Source of the DNA: Mycobacterium sp. 1081908.1
GTDB lineage: Bacteria; Actinomycetota; Actinomycetes; Mycobacteriales; Mycobacteriaceae
DNA length: 64,000 nt
Assembly: GCF_001673535.1 (NCBI RefSeq)
Contig: NZ_LZLY01000119.1
Location: forward strand, 1 to 64,000
Direction of reading: 5' to 3'
The first letter of the stretch is position 1. Each line of letters starts with the position of its first letter. The notes under the pieces are model-generated. The model did not search any database. It worked only from the letters and a program-made list of their open reading frames with translations, and was not told the DNA's origin. Positions 57,129 to 64,000 of the stretch are shown here, piece by piece. The translations under genes and the position numbers were made by a program.

Positions 57129-58294
57129 GCCCCTCGCTGCCCGGCAGCTGCGCCATCGTCGGCATCGGCCAGACCGAGTTCTCCAAGGAGTCCGGGCGCA
57201 GCGAGCTCCAATTGGCCTGCGAGGCGGTCAGTGCCGCGCTCGACGACGCCGGCCTGACGCCCGCCGACGTCGACGGCATGGTCACCTTCACCATGGACTC
57301 CAGCGACGAGATCGACATCGCCCGCAACGTGGGCATCGGTGACCTGAGCTTCTTCTCCCGCGTCCATCACGGCGGCGGCGCGGCGGCCGGCACCGTGGTG
57401 CACGCGGCGATGGCCGTCGCGACGGGCGTAGCCGACGTGGTGGTGTGCTGGCGCGCGTTCAACGAACGCTCCGGCTTCCGGTTCGGCGGCAGCGGACGCG
57501 ACATGACCGCGACCCCGCTGTTCATGGCGCATTACGCCCCGTTCGGGTTGCTCACCCCCGCGGCCTGGGTCGCGATGCACGCCCAGCGCTACATGTCCAC
57601 GTATGGGGTGACCAACGAGGACTTCGGCCGCATCGCCGTCGTCGACCGCGCGCACGCGGCCACCAACCCCGATGCCTGGTTCTACCAGCGCCCCATCACG
57701 CTCGAGGACCACCAGAATTCACGGTGGATCGTCGAACCCGTGCTGCGCCTGCTGGATTGCTGCCAGGAGAGCGACGGCGGGGTCGCCCTGGTGGTGACCA
57801 GCGCCGAACGCGCCCGCGACCTTCGCCAGCCGCCGGCCATCATCACCGCGGCCGCCCAGGGCGCCGCCGCCAACGGCGAGATGATGACGAGCTACTACCG
57901 CGACGACATCACCGGGCTTCCGGAGATGGGGGTCGTCGCCGACCGGCTGTGGCGTGACTCGGGCCTCAAGCCCCAGGACATCCAAACCGCCTTCATCTAC
58001 GACCATTTCACGCCGTTCGTGTTCACGCAGCTCGAGGAGCTCGGCTTCTGCGGGCGCGGCGAGGCCAAGGACTTCGCGACCGTCGAACGCCTGTCGCTGG
58101 GTGGGGAATTCCCGATCAACACCAACGGCGGGCTGCTCGGCGAGGCCTACATCCACGGCATGAACGGCATCGCCGAGGGCGTGCGCCAGGTGCGCGGCAC
58201 CTCGCACAACCAGGTCGAGGGCGTCCAGCACGTGCTCGTCACGTCGGGGACCGGCGTGCCCACCAGCGGGCTGATCCTCGGGCCGGCGGATTAA
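57125..58294 (+). CDS. Thiolase-like lipid-transfer protein, retro-aldolase Ltp2-like
   Basis: 389 residues. Thiolase fold without the nucleophilic thiolase Cys: AIVGIGQTEFSKESGRSELQ, DVDGMVTFTMDSSDEIDIAR, LRLLDCCQESDGGVALVVTS, YIHGMNGIAEGVRQVRGTS and VLVTSGTGVPTSGLILG. These stretches are very near those of M. tuberculosis Ltp2, but overall divergence shows a paralogue. Ltp2 with a DUF35 partner cleaves the beta-hydroxyacyl-CoA side chain by retro-aldol reaction, releasing a ketone. Last gene of the operon. Confidence 0.9.
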   Translation: MSPSLPGSCAIVGIGQTEFSKESGRSELQLACEAVSAALDDAGLTPADVDGMVTFTMDSSDEIDIARNVGIGDLSFFSRVHHGGGAAAGTVVHAAMAVATGVADVVVCWRAFNERSGFRFGGSGRDMTATPLFMAHYAPFGLLTPAAWVAMHAQRYMSTYGVTNEDFGRIAVVDRAHAATNPDAWFYQRPITLEDHQNSRWIVEPVLRLLDCCQESDGGVALVVTSAERARDLRQPPAIITAAAQGAAANGEMMTSYYRDDITGLPEMGVVADRLWRDSGLKPQDIQTAFIYDHFTPFVFTQLEELGFCGRGEAKDFATVERLSLGGEFPINTNGGLLGEAYIHGMNGIAEGVRQVRGTSHNQVEGVQHVLVTSGTGVPTSGLILGPAD

Positions 58295-58307
58295 AGGGGG
58301 GAAGCTC

Positions 58308-58526
58308 ATGCCCAAGCTCGCGGTGTTGACCGCACCGGGGGGCGCGGTCGAGCTGGCCGAATTCCCGCTCACGGCGCCCGCCCCGGGGACCGTGGCGCTC
58401 AAGCTGCGGCACACCAACTTTCCGTTCGGCCGGCTGATGCCCAAACCGTTCCGCCCGCACGACGTCAACGAAGCCTTCGCCGCGGCCGATGCCGGGCTGG
58501 TGCCGAGGGGGGCGTTGGTGCCGTGA
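58308..58526 (+). pseudogene. Alcohol dehydrogenase (MDR family) remnant with internal deletion
   Basis: 72 residues. MPKLAVLTAPGGAVELAEFP and LTAPAPGTVALKLRH look like the N-terminus of a zinc-type MDR alcohol dehydrogenase, and the rest, FPFGRLMPKPFRPHDVNEAF and AAADAGLVPRGALVP, is its C-terminal end. Zinc-binding and Rossmann parts (about 250-300 residues) are absent, with the frame kept. AAAGGGGGGAAG before the ATG suggests it is still translated and couples to the following tetR (4-bp overlap). It marks a lost oxidation step in the operon. Confidence 0.75.
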
Positions 58527-59131
58527 CGACGCAGGCGGCGCAGACCACCGACACGCGCGAACTCATCGTCGAGTCGGCGTTCATGTGTTTCGGCAGACAG
58601 GGATTGGACAAGGCGACCATCGTCGACATCGCCAAGCAGGCTGGCGTTTCACGCAGCACCGTTTACGAGTACTTCAGCGACAAGGGCGCGATCGTCGAGG
58701 CGTGCGCCGAACACGCGTCCGAACGCTTCTACCGCGAGATGTCCAGGGCGATGGACCAGGGCAGCTCGCTGGAGGACAAGCTGAGCCGCGCGGCGGTGTT
58801 CGTCACCCAGGCGCGGCGGGTGATCGCCACCGAGAAGTACTTCGACGAGGACGCGATCAGCCTGCTGCTGACCAAGGACGCCGCGGTGCTGCTGCGCGAG
58901 TGCGTCGACTTCTTCGCGCCGTATCTGTCCGCAGCCAGGCTCACCGGAGAGGTCCGCAAGGACCTCGACGTCGAGGCCGCCGGAGAATGGTTCGCGCGCA
59001 TACTCTTTTCACTCTTCAGCACGCCCTCGTCGACGCTGAACATGGACGACCCCGAGGTGGCGGCGGAGTTCGTGCGCGCACACGTGGTGCGGGGATTCGC
59101 GGGCGATCGCCCGCGGCCCCGTCGCGGTTAG
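58523..59131 (+). CDS. TetR-family regulator at the end of the igr-like operon
   Basis: 202 residues from GTG 58523, overlapping the remnant's TGA. HTH: IVESAFMCFGRQGLDKATIV and DIAKQAGVSRSTVYEYFSDK. The C-terminal domain is helical, with the end AEFVRAHVVRGFAGDRPRPR. Its place as the last gene suggests it controls the operon, perhaps through the inverted repeat at 52197-52217. Which regulator binds that site is inferred only. Confidence 0.87.
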   Translation: MTTQAAQTTDTRELIVESAFMCFGRQGLDKATIVDIAKQAGVSRSTVYEYFSDKGAIVEACAEHASERFYREMSRAMDQGSSLEDKLSRAAVFVTQARRVIATEKYFDEDAISLLLTKDAAVLLRECVDFFAPYLSAARLTGEVRKDLDVEAAGEWFARILFSLFSTPSSTLNMDDPEVAAEFVRAHVVRGFAGDRPRPRRG

Positions 59132-59144
59132 CATTCGCGGTCGA

Positions 59145-59235
59145 GTGTGCATCGTGGGCGTTCAGTGTGCGCCCAGGGCGAGATTTGGGCGATTTTCACG
59201 CCCTCGATGCACACCCAAGTAAGTCAGCGCACACT
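59145..59235. repeat. Interlocked extragenic palindromes downstream of tetR
   Basis: Outer arms 59145-59160 and 59199-59214 match 15 of 16 (GTGTGCATCG ... CGATGCACAC). A second pair AGTGTGCGC (59164-59172) and GCGCACACT (59227-59235) crosses it, so both cannot form at once in a simple hairpin. The element lies between the convergent tetR and MBL genes and its last base overlaps the MBL stop region. Confidence 0.6.
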
Positions 59236-59978
59236 CACCGGCGCTGTTGCGGCCAAACGGTTTCGGCGGCATGAACCGGACGGCCGTGGCCGGGCAGCAG
59301 GTGCGCGACCGGTAGCTCCTCGAGGCGCGCGCGGGTGGCGGCGGCACTCGACGCGTCTACGATTTCCGGTGTGTGCCAAGCCTTGCCGCGGACGGTCAGC
59401 ACGGCATCCCCCGACAGCAGCGTCCGGGTGGCCGGATTCCACAACGCGATGCTGTCGTCGGTGTGACCGTTGGCATTGATCACGGTCCACTCCGGAGCGC
59501 CGGGCAGCGGCTGGCCGTCGCAGAGTCCGCCGGCGGGTGACGGGCCCCTCCAGCGCATGCCGAGCGGGGTGCCATAGCCCGCCACCCGGGCGCCGCCGAG
59601 CAGCCCGGCCACGCCGGCCCGGTCAAGCGGCTGGTCGATCATGGTGGGCCAGATGGTCGCGGCCTTCGCCGGCGTCGGGGTGCGCGGTTTCACCCCGTCG
59701 AGATACGTGAGAGTCGCCTCGGGCAACCAGATCGGCGCGCGGTGGCGCGCGGCCAACTCCACCGCGCCGGCGACGTGGTCGCTGTGTCCATGCGTCGCCA
59801 CGACCGCCCGCAGGGTTCCACCGCGAGCCAGCACGGCCGCGAGATCGCCGGCGACCCGCGGCAGCCCGGCGTCGACGACCACCACGCCCTCGTCGCCCCT
59901 CAGCACGTAACAGTTGAAGATCCAGCGCGACACCCGCGTGATGCCGAGGTCGGGCATCTCGTCGACAACCAGGCTCAT
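59235..59978 (-). CDS. Metallo-beta-lactamase-fold hydrolase
   Basis: 247 residues. The metal motif HGHSDH is at residues 63-68, followed by NANGHTDDSIALW (third His), LLSGDAVLTVRG (bridging Asp) and LLPGHGRPVHA (last His). This is the glyoxalase II-like family of MBL proteins; substrate unknown (thioester or lactone hydrolases are common). The -10 TAGCCT (59991-59986) is 7 bp before the ATG, so it is leaderless. Palindromic elements flank the gene on both sides. Confidence 0.88.
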   Translation of the reverse strand: MSLVVDEMPDLGITRVSRWIFNCYVLRGDEGVVVVDAGLPRVAGDLAAVLARGGTLRAVVATHGHSDHVAGAVELAARHRAPIWLPEATLTYLDGVKPRTPTPAKAATIWPTMIDQPLDRAGVAGLLGGARVAGYGTPLGMRWRGPSPAGGLCDGQPLPGAPEWTVINANGHTDDSIALWNPATRTLLSGDAVLTVRGKAWHTPEIVDASSAAATRARLEELPVAHLLPGHGRPVHAAETVWPQQRR

Positions 59979-60030
59979 AGCGCAGAGGCTACGCCCGGCG
60001 ACGCGCTCGGGTGCGCATCGTCGGCTTTGC

Positions 60031-60100
60031 GTGTGAACCCGGGGCGGCGGTTGTGCGATCTTGGCGCCCAGGGTTCACACCCGGAGCCCAGAGCTCACAC
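60031..60100. repeat. Extragenic palindrome between MBL and proline dehydrogenase genes
   Basis: GTGTGAACCC (60031-60040) and GGGTTCACAC (60071-60080) form perfect 10-bp arms; GAGCTCACAC follows at 60091-60100 as a third related word. Layout and GTGTG-edge resemble the element at 59145-59235. Confidence 0.6.
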
Positions 60101-61060
60101 TCAATCCGCCAGCGCGCGCAGGAAGAACGCCAGGTTGGCCGGGCGCTCGGCGAGCCGCCGCATGAAGTACCCGTACCACTGGGTGCCGAACGGAACGTAC
60201 ACCCGCACTCGGTTGCCCGCCCCGGTCAACCGTCGCTGTTCGCCGTCGCGGATGCCGTACAGCATCTGGTATTCGAAATCCCCGGCGCCACGGCCCAATT
60301 CCCCGGCGATGGCGGGAACCGCGGCGATGATCGCCGGGTCGTGCGACGCCACCATCGGATAGCCCGACCCGACCATCAGAACCCGAAGACACGCCAGATA
60401 GGACTCGGCGACCTCGGCGCCGTCCCGGTAGGCCACCGACGCGGGCTCGTCATAGGCGCCCTTGCACAATCGGATCCGGGCCCCGGAAGCGGCGAATTCC
60501 TCGCAGTCGCCGAGCGTGCGTCGCAGGTAGGCCTGCAAAACCGTGCCCAGCCAAGGGAACTCCGCGCGCAGATCACGCACGATCGACAGCGTCGAGTCGG
60601 TGGTGGTGTGGTCCTCGGCGTCCACCGTCACCCAGATCCCGGCCCGCTGCGCGGCCGAGCAGATCGACCAGGCGTTCTCCCGCGCGATCTTCTCGCCGTC
60701 GCGCTCCAGCGACTGGCCCAGCGCCGACAGCTTCAGCGACACCTCCAGCGGCCGGATGCCGTCATCACCCACATCGCCGGAGCGGCCCAGCGCCTCGATC
60801 AGATCCAGGTAGGTTTGCGTCGCCGCATCGGCGTGGTCGACGTCGCTGACATCCTCGCCGAGGTAGTCGACGCTGACGAGGCGGCCCGAATCACGCAGCG
60901 CGCCAACGCTGTCCAGCGCGGACTCGATCGTCTCCCCGGGCACGAACCGGCGCACCACCCGCCGGGTGATCGGCAGCCGCTCGGCGGCCCGGCGCAACCC
61001 CTCGCGCCGCCGGGCCGCCATGATCGCCGGGCGAACGACGCGCGCGAACACGCCGGCCAT
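60101..61060 (-). CDS. pruB: Proline dehydrogenase (PutA-type, stand-alone; Rv1188-like)
   Basis: 319 residues from ATG 61060, overlapping the rocA stop by 1 bp (TGATG). TIM-barrel PRODH motifs: SLKLSALGQSLERDGEK, WVTVDAEDHTTTDSTL, LQAYLRRTL, IRLCKGAYDEPASVAYRDG and the C-terminal VYVPFGTQWYGYFMRRLAER (Arg pair binding proline carboxylate). It oxidises proline to pyrroline-5-carboxylate using FAD and passes it to RocA. Co-translated with rocA. Confidence 0.94.
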   Translation of the reverse strand: MAGVFARVVRPAIMAARRREGLRRAAERLPITRRVVRRFVPGETIESALDSVGALRDSGRLVSVDYLGEDVSDVDHADAATQTYLDLIEALGRSGDVGDDGIRPLEVSLKLSALGQSLERDGEKIARENAWSICSAAQRAGIWVTVDAEDHTTTDSTLSIVRDLRAEFPWLGTVLQAYLRRTLGDCEEFAASGARIRLCKGAYDEPASVAYRDGAEVAESYLACLRVLMVGSGYPMVASHDPAIIAAVPAIAGELGRGAGDFEYQMLYGIRDGEQRRLTGAGNRVRVYVPFGTQWYGYFMRRLAERPANLAFFLRALAD

Positions 61061-62691
61061 CAGTCGCTCTCCATGTGCGGGTAGGTGTGGTGGGTGGCCG
61101 GGACGAACGTCTCCTTGATGGTGCGGGCCGACGTCCACCGCAACAGGTTCAGCACCGAACCGGCCTTGTCGTTGGTGCCAGACCCCCGCGAGCCCCCGAA
61201 CGGCTGGCGACCGACCACCGCGCCGGTCGGCTTGTCGTTGACGTAGAAGTTGCCCGCGGCGAACCGCAGCCGATCCTGCGCCCTCAGCACGGCCGCACGG
61301 TCGTCGGCGATGACGGCGCCGGTCAGCGCGTAGCGGGACCCGGTGTCGATGACGTCCAGGATCCGGTCGTACTGGTCGTCGGGGTAGACGTGCACCGACA
61401 GCAGTGGGCCGAAGTACTCCGTCGCGAACGACTCGTCGGTCGGGTCGTCGGACAGCAGCACCGTGGGCCGCACGAAATAGCCGACACTGTCGTCGTATTC
61501 ACCGCCGACCGCGATCGTCACGCCGGGCGCACCCTTCGCCCGCTCGATGGCGTCGACGTTCTTGATGAACGCCCGTCGGTCGATCAGCGCGCCGCCGTAG
61601 TTGGTCAGGTCGGTGACGTCGCCGTAGCGCAGCGCGGCGCTCTGACCCAGGAAGTCATCTCCCATGCGCTGCCACACCGAGTGCGCGACGAACGCGCGCG
61701 ACGCGGCCGAGCACTTCTGCCCCTGGTAGTCGAAGGCCCCGCGAATCAGCGCCGTGGTCAACACGTCCGGGCGCGCCGAGGCGTGCGCCACGACGAAGTC
61801 CTTGCCGCCGGTCTCCCCGACCAGCCGCGGATAACTGTGGTACCGGCCGATGTTGGCGCCCACCCGCTGCCACAGGTGCTGGAATGTGGCCGTCGACCCG
61901 GTGAAGTGGATGCCGGCCAGCCGCGGATCATCCAGCGCCACATCGGAAACCGCGTACCCGTCCCCCGTGACCAGGTTGATCACGCCCGGCGGCAGGCCCG
62001 CCGCCTCGAGCAGCTGCATGGTGAGATAGGCCGAAAGCGTTTGGGTGATGGACGGCTTCCACACCACGGTGTTGCCCATCAGCGCGGGCGCGGTCGGCAG
62101 GTTGCCGGCGATCGAGGTGAAGTTGAACGGCGTGACGGCGTAGACGAAGCCGTCCAGCGGGCGGTAGTCGCTGCGGTTCCATTCGCCGGGCCCGCTGATC
62201 GGCTGCTGAGCCAGGATCTGGCGGGCGAAGGCCACGTTGAACCGCCAGAAGTCGACCTGCTCGCACGGCGAGTCGATCTCGGCCTGATAGACCGACTTGG
62301 ATTGGCCGAGCATCGTTGCGGCAGCGATCTTTTCGCGCCACGGCCCGGCCAGCAGGTCGGCGGCCCGCAGGAACACCGCCGCGCGCTCATCGAAAGGCGT
62401 TGCCGCCCAGTCCTTTTTCGCGGCCATCGCGGCCTCGATGGCCGCCGTCGCGTCGGCGGGAACGGCGTTGGTGAGGGTGCCCAGCGTCGCGTTGTGCCGG
62501 TGCGGCTGCACCACATCGATGCGCTCGCCCCCGCCCATCCGGTGGTTGCCGCCGACGACGTGCGGCAGGTCGATCGGGTTCTCGGCCAGGGCTCTCAGCT
62601 CCGCGAGCAGGCGGCTTCGTTCCGGGGATTGCGGGGCATAGTCGTGGACCGGCTCGTTTGCCGGCACCGGTACCTGGCTGATCGCGTCCAT
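61060..62691 (-). CDS. rocA: Delta-1-pyrroline-5-carboxylate dehydrogenase
   Basis: 543 residues from ATG 62691, the length of Rv1187. ALDH family 4 features: YAVTPFNFTSIAGNLPTAPA, LAGIHFTGSTATFQHLW, Glu in PRLVGETGGKDFVV, nucleophile Cys in YQGQKCSAASRAF, EYFGPLLSVHVYPD and VGRQPFGGSRGSGTNDKAG. It oxidises P5C/glutamate semialdehyde to glutamate with NAD+. Divergent from the PucR-type activator; proline use in mycobacteria depends on that activator. Confidence 0.95.
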   Translation of the reverse strand: MDAISQVPVPANEPVHDYAPQSPERSRLLAELRALAENPIDLPHVVGGNHRMGGGERIDVVQPHRHNATLGTLTNAVPADATAAIEAAMAAKKDWAATPFDERAAVFLRAADLLAGPWREKIAAATMLGQSKSVYQAEIDSPCEQVDFWRFNVAFARQILAQQPISGPGEWNRSDYRPLDGFVYAVTPFNFTSIAGNLPTAPALMGNTVVWKPSITQTLSAYLTMQLLEAAGLPPGVINLVTGDGYAVSDVALDDPRLAGIHFTGSTATFQHLWQRVGANIGRYHSYPRLVGETGGKDFVVAHASARPDVLTTALIRGAFDYQGQKCSAASRAFVAHSVWQRMGDDFLGQSAALRYGDVTDLTNYGGALIDRRAFIKNVDAIERAKGAPGVTIAVGGEYDDSVGYFVRPTVLLSDDPTDESFATEYFGPLLSVHVYPDDQYDRILDVIDTGSRYALTGAVIADDRAAVLRAQDRLRFAAGNFYVNDKPTGAVVGRQPFGGSRGSGTNDKAGSVLNLLRWTSARTIKETFVPATHHTYPHMESD

Positions 62692-62732
62692 GCCGCTAAG
62701 GGTCCCCCGCCCGAGGTGCGATCCTGTTAGCC

Positions 62733-62774
62733 GATTGGACAAGAAAAGCACCGATCGGTAGTAAGATCGGACAA
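62733..62774. promoter_or_regulatory. Direct repeat GAT(C/T)GGACAA in the rocA / activator spacer
   Basis: GATTGGACAA (62733-62742) and GATCGGACAA (62765-62774) have a 32-bp period, with CCGATCGG (62751-62758) between. The second copy covers the activator -10 TAAGAT (62762-62767), which lies 8 bp before its ATG. They are candidate activator sites. Confidence 0.5.
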
Positions 62775-62775
62775 C

Positions 62776-64000
62776 ATGCAAACGGCGCGGGTCGGCCTGG
62801 GCCAGCTGCTGCTCGCGCTGGACGCGACCCTGGTCAGCCTGGTCGACGCCCCCCGGGGCCTCGACCTGCCGGTGGGATCCGCGGCGCTCATCGATTCCGA
62901 CGACGTGCGGCTGGGCCTGGCGGCGGCGGCCGGCTCGGCCGACGTCTTCTTCCTGCTCGGGGTCGCCGACGACGAGGCGCAGCGGTGGCTGCACGAACAA
63001 GCCCGCGCGCCGGTGGCCATCTTCGCCAAGGGGCCGTCGGCCGCCCTGGTGGCGACGGCGGTCGCGGCCGGGTCGGCGGTGGTGGCCGTCGAACCGCGGG
63101 CGCGCTGGGAACGGCTCTATCAATTGGTCAACCACGTCCTGGAACATCACGGGGACCGCGGCGACCCGGTCGACGATTCGGGCACCGACCTGTTCGGCTT
63201 GGCGCAGTCGCTGGCCGAACGCATCCACGGCATGGTCTCGATCGAAAACGCCCAGTCGCACGTCCTCGCCTACTCGGCATCCAACGACGAGGCCGACGAG
63301 CTGCGCCGCCTTTCCATCCTGGGCCGCGCCGGCCCGCCAGAGCACCTGAAGTGGATCGGCCAATGGGGCATCTTCGACGCGTTGCGCTCCAGCGGCGAGG
63401 TGGTGCGCGTCGCCGAGCGCCCGGAGTTGGGCCTGCGGCCGCGGCTCGCGATCGGGATCCATCAGCCCCCGGCCGGTCCGCACCTGCCGCGGCTGTTCGC
63501 CGGCACCATCTGGGTGCAGCAGGGCTCGCAGCCGCTGGCCGACGACGCCGACGAAATGTTGCGCGGCGCCGCGGTATTGGCGGCCCGAATCATCGCCCGG
63601 CTGGCCGCCCGGCCGTCCACCCATGCGCGCCGGGTGCAGCAGCTCCTCGCGCTGACCGACGGCGAGCCCGCCGACGTGCCGGCCATCGCCCGGGAGCTCG
63701 GCCTCACCGCCGACGGCGCCGCCGCGCTCATCGGCTGGGACACCACCGGCACCGGGGCCCGTCACCCCCGGCTGGCCGACGTCCTGGCGTTGAGCGCCAG
63801 CGCTTTTCGCCGCGACGCCCAGGTCGCCTCCCGCGGTTCGCGCATCTATGTGCTGCTGCCGCAGACCGCGCCGACCCGGTCGGTCACCTCGTGGGTGCGC
63901 GGCACGATCGGCGCGCTGCGCAGCGAGCTCGGCGTCGAGCTGCGGGCGGCGATCGCCGCACCGGTCGCCGGCCCGATGGACGTCGCCGCGGCGCGCACCG
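62776..64000 (+). CDS. pruC: PucR-type transcriptional activator of proline use (Rv1186c-like), 3'-truncated
   Basis: The frame is open from ATG 62776 to the right edge (408 codons), so the C-terminus is cut off; Rv1186c is about 538 residues. Residues 1-125 form a PucR-like N-domain (RVGLGQLLLALDATLVSLVD), 140-300 a GAF/PAS-like part (SIENAQSHVLAYSASNDEAD), and a GGDEF-like CdaR module begins after about 330. The PucR C-terminal HTH would lie beyond the window. Position opposite rocA-proline dehydrogenase and PruC function in M. tuberculosis support control of proline catabolism. Confidence 0.85.
   Translation, partial: MQTARVGLGQLLLALDATLVSLVDAPRGLDLPVGSAALIDSDDVRLGLAAAAGSADVFFLLGVADDEAQRWLHEQARAPVAIFAKGPSAALVATAVAAGSAVVAVEPRARWERLYQLVNHVLEHHGDRGDPVDDSGTDLFGLAQSLAERIHGMVSIENAQSHVLAYSASNDEADELRRLSILGRAGPPEHLKWIGQWGIFDALRSSGEVVRVAERPELGLRPRLAIGIHQPPAGPHLPRLFAGTIWVQQGSQPLADDADEMLRGAAVLAARIIARLAARPSTHARRVQQLLALTDGEPADVPAIARELGLTADGAAALIGWDTTGTGARHPRLADVLALSASAFRRDAQVASRGSRIYVLLPQTAPTRSVTSWVRGTIGALRSELGVELRAAIAAPVAGPMDVAAART

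Overview
The window is mycobacterial chromosome: high GC, a PE_PGRS gene, MmpS/MmpL, FadD/FadE enzymes, many leaderless genes, and gene order that follows the M. tuberculosis Rv1233c to Rv1186c interval (reversed) with several blocks missing or added. The long PE_PGRS gene argues for a slow grower and against M. avium itself; species cannot be fixed from the sequence alone. Rv numbers below are orthology calls from remembered gene content and order, not from a search.

Layout. 1-540 carries a perfect 141-bp inverted repeat that cuts off the 5' end of a DUF4190 gene (probable assembly or window-edge artefact). 549-4910 holds Rv1232c-, Rv1231c- and Rv1230c-like envelope genes and mrp. 4923-9158 is the tatB-htrA-rseA-sigE stress block with an O-methyltransferase. 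9173-13329 is a mmpS-mmpL pair divergent from a TetR gene, sharing an embedded operator. 13330-14636 is decayed DNA with TetR and SDR remnants. 14637-21917 is a large LuxR-type ATPase regulator divergent from a 1497-residue PE_PGRS gene. 22229-26827 is the Rv1219c-1216c-like TetR/ABC exporter operon with a tandemly duplicated isoprenylcysteine-methyltransferase-like gene. 26933-35094 has glycogen/alpha-glucan genes (glgC, glgM), tagA, gpgS, folP2, fadD6 and a LOG-family gene. 35156-43022 has an HTH-less relative of the LuxR ATPases, a secreted GH5 endoglycoceramidase-like enzyme, a VapBC module, divergent dapE/dapD and an MFS transporter. The PE13-PPE18-esxKL block that M. tuberculosis carries next to the MFS gene is absent here.

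43185-48425 contains fadD36, two alpha/beta hydrolases, a deazaflavin-dependent reductase and a SnoaL-tailed ECF sigma factor (SigI-like) divergent from a carboxymuconolactone-decarboxylase-like gene. Three sites fit the ECF41 promoter form TGTCACA-N16-CGTC: before sigI itself, before the decarboxylase gene and before the reductase gene, so a compact autoregulated regulon can be read from the DNA.

48420-59131 is the main accessory block: a double-domain CaiB-type protein and an aldehyde dehydrogenase diverge from a P450-FadE-MaoC-DUF35-FadE-MaoC-Ltp2 operon, followed by a deleted alcohol-dehydrogenase remnant and a TetR gene. It mirrors the cholesterol side-chain igr operon (cyp125-fadE28-fadE29-chsH2-chsH1-ltp2) but is a paralogue, with ChsH2 split into two overlapping genes. 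The predicted flow is terminal oxidation, CoA activation, dehydrogenation, hydration and retro-aldol cleavage of a steroid- or isoprenoid-like side chain. 59235-64000 has an MBL-fold hydrolase bracketed by extragenic palindromes, then proline catabolism (proline dehydrogenase, rocA) and its PucR-type activator, cut by the right edge.
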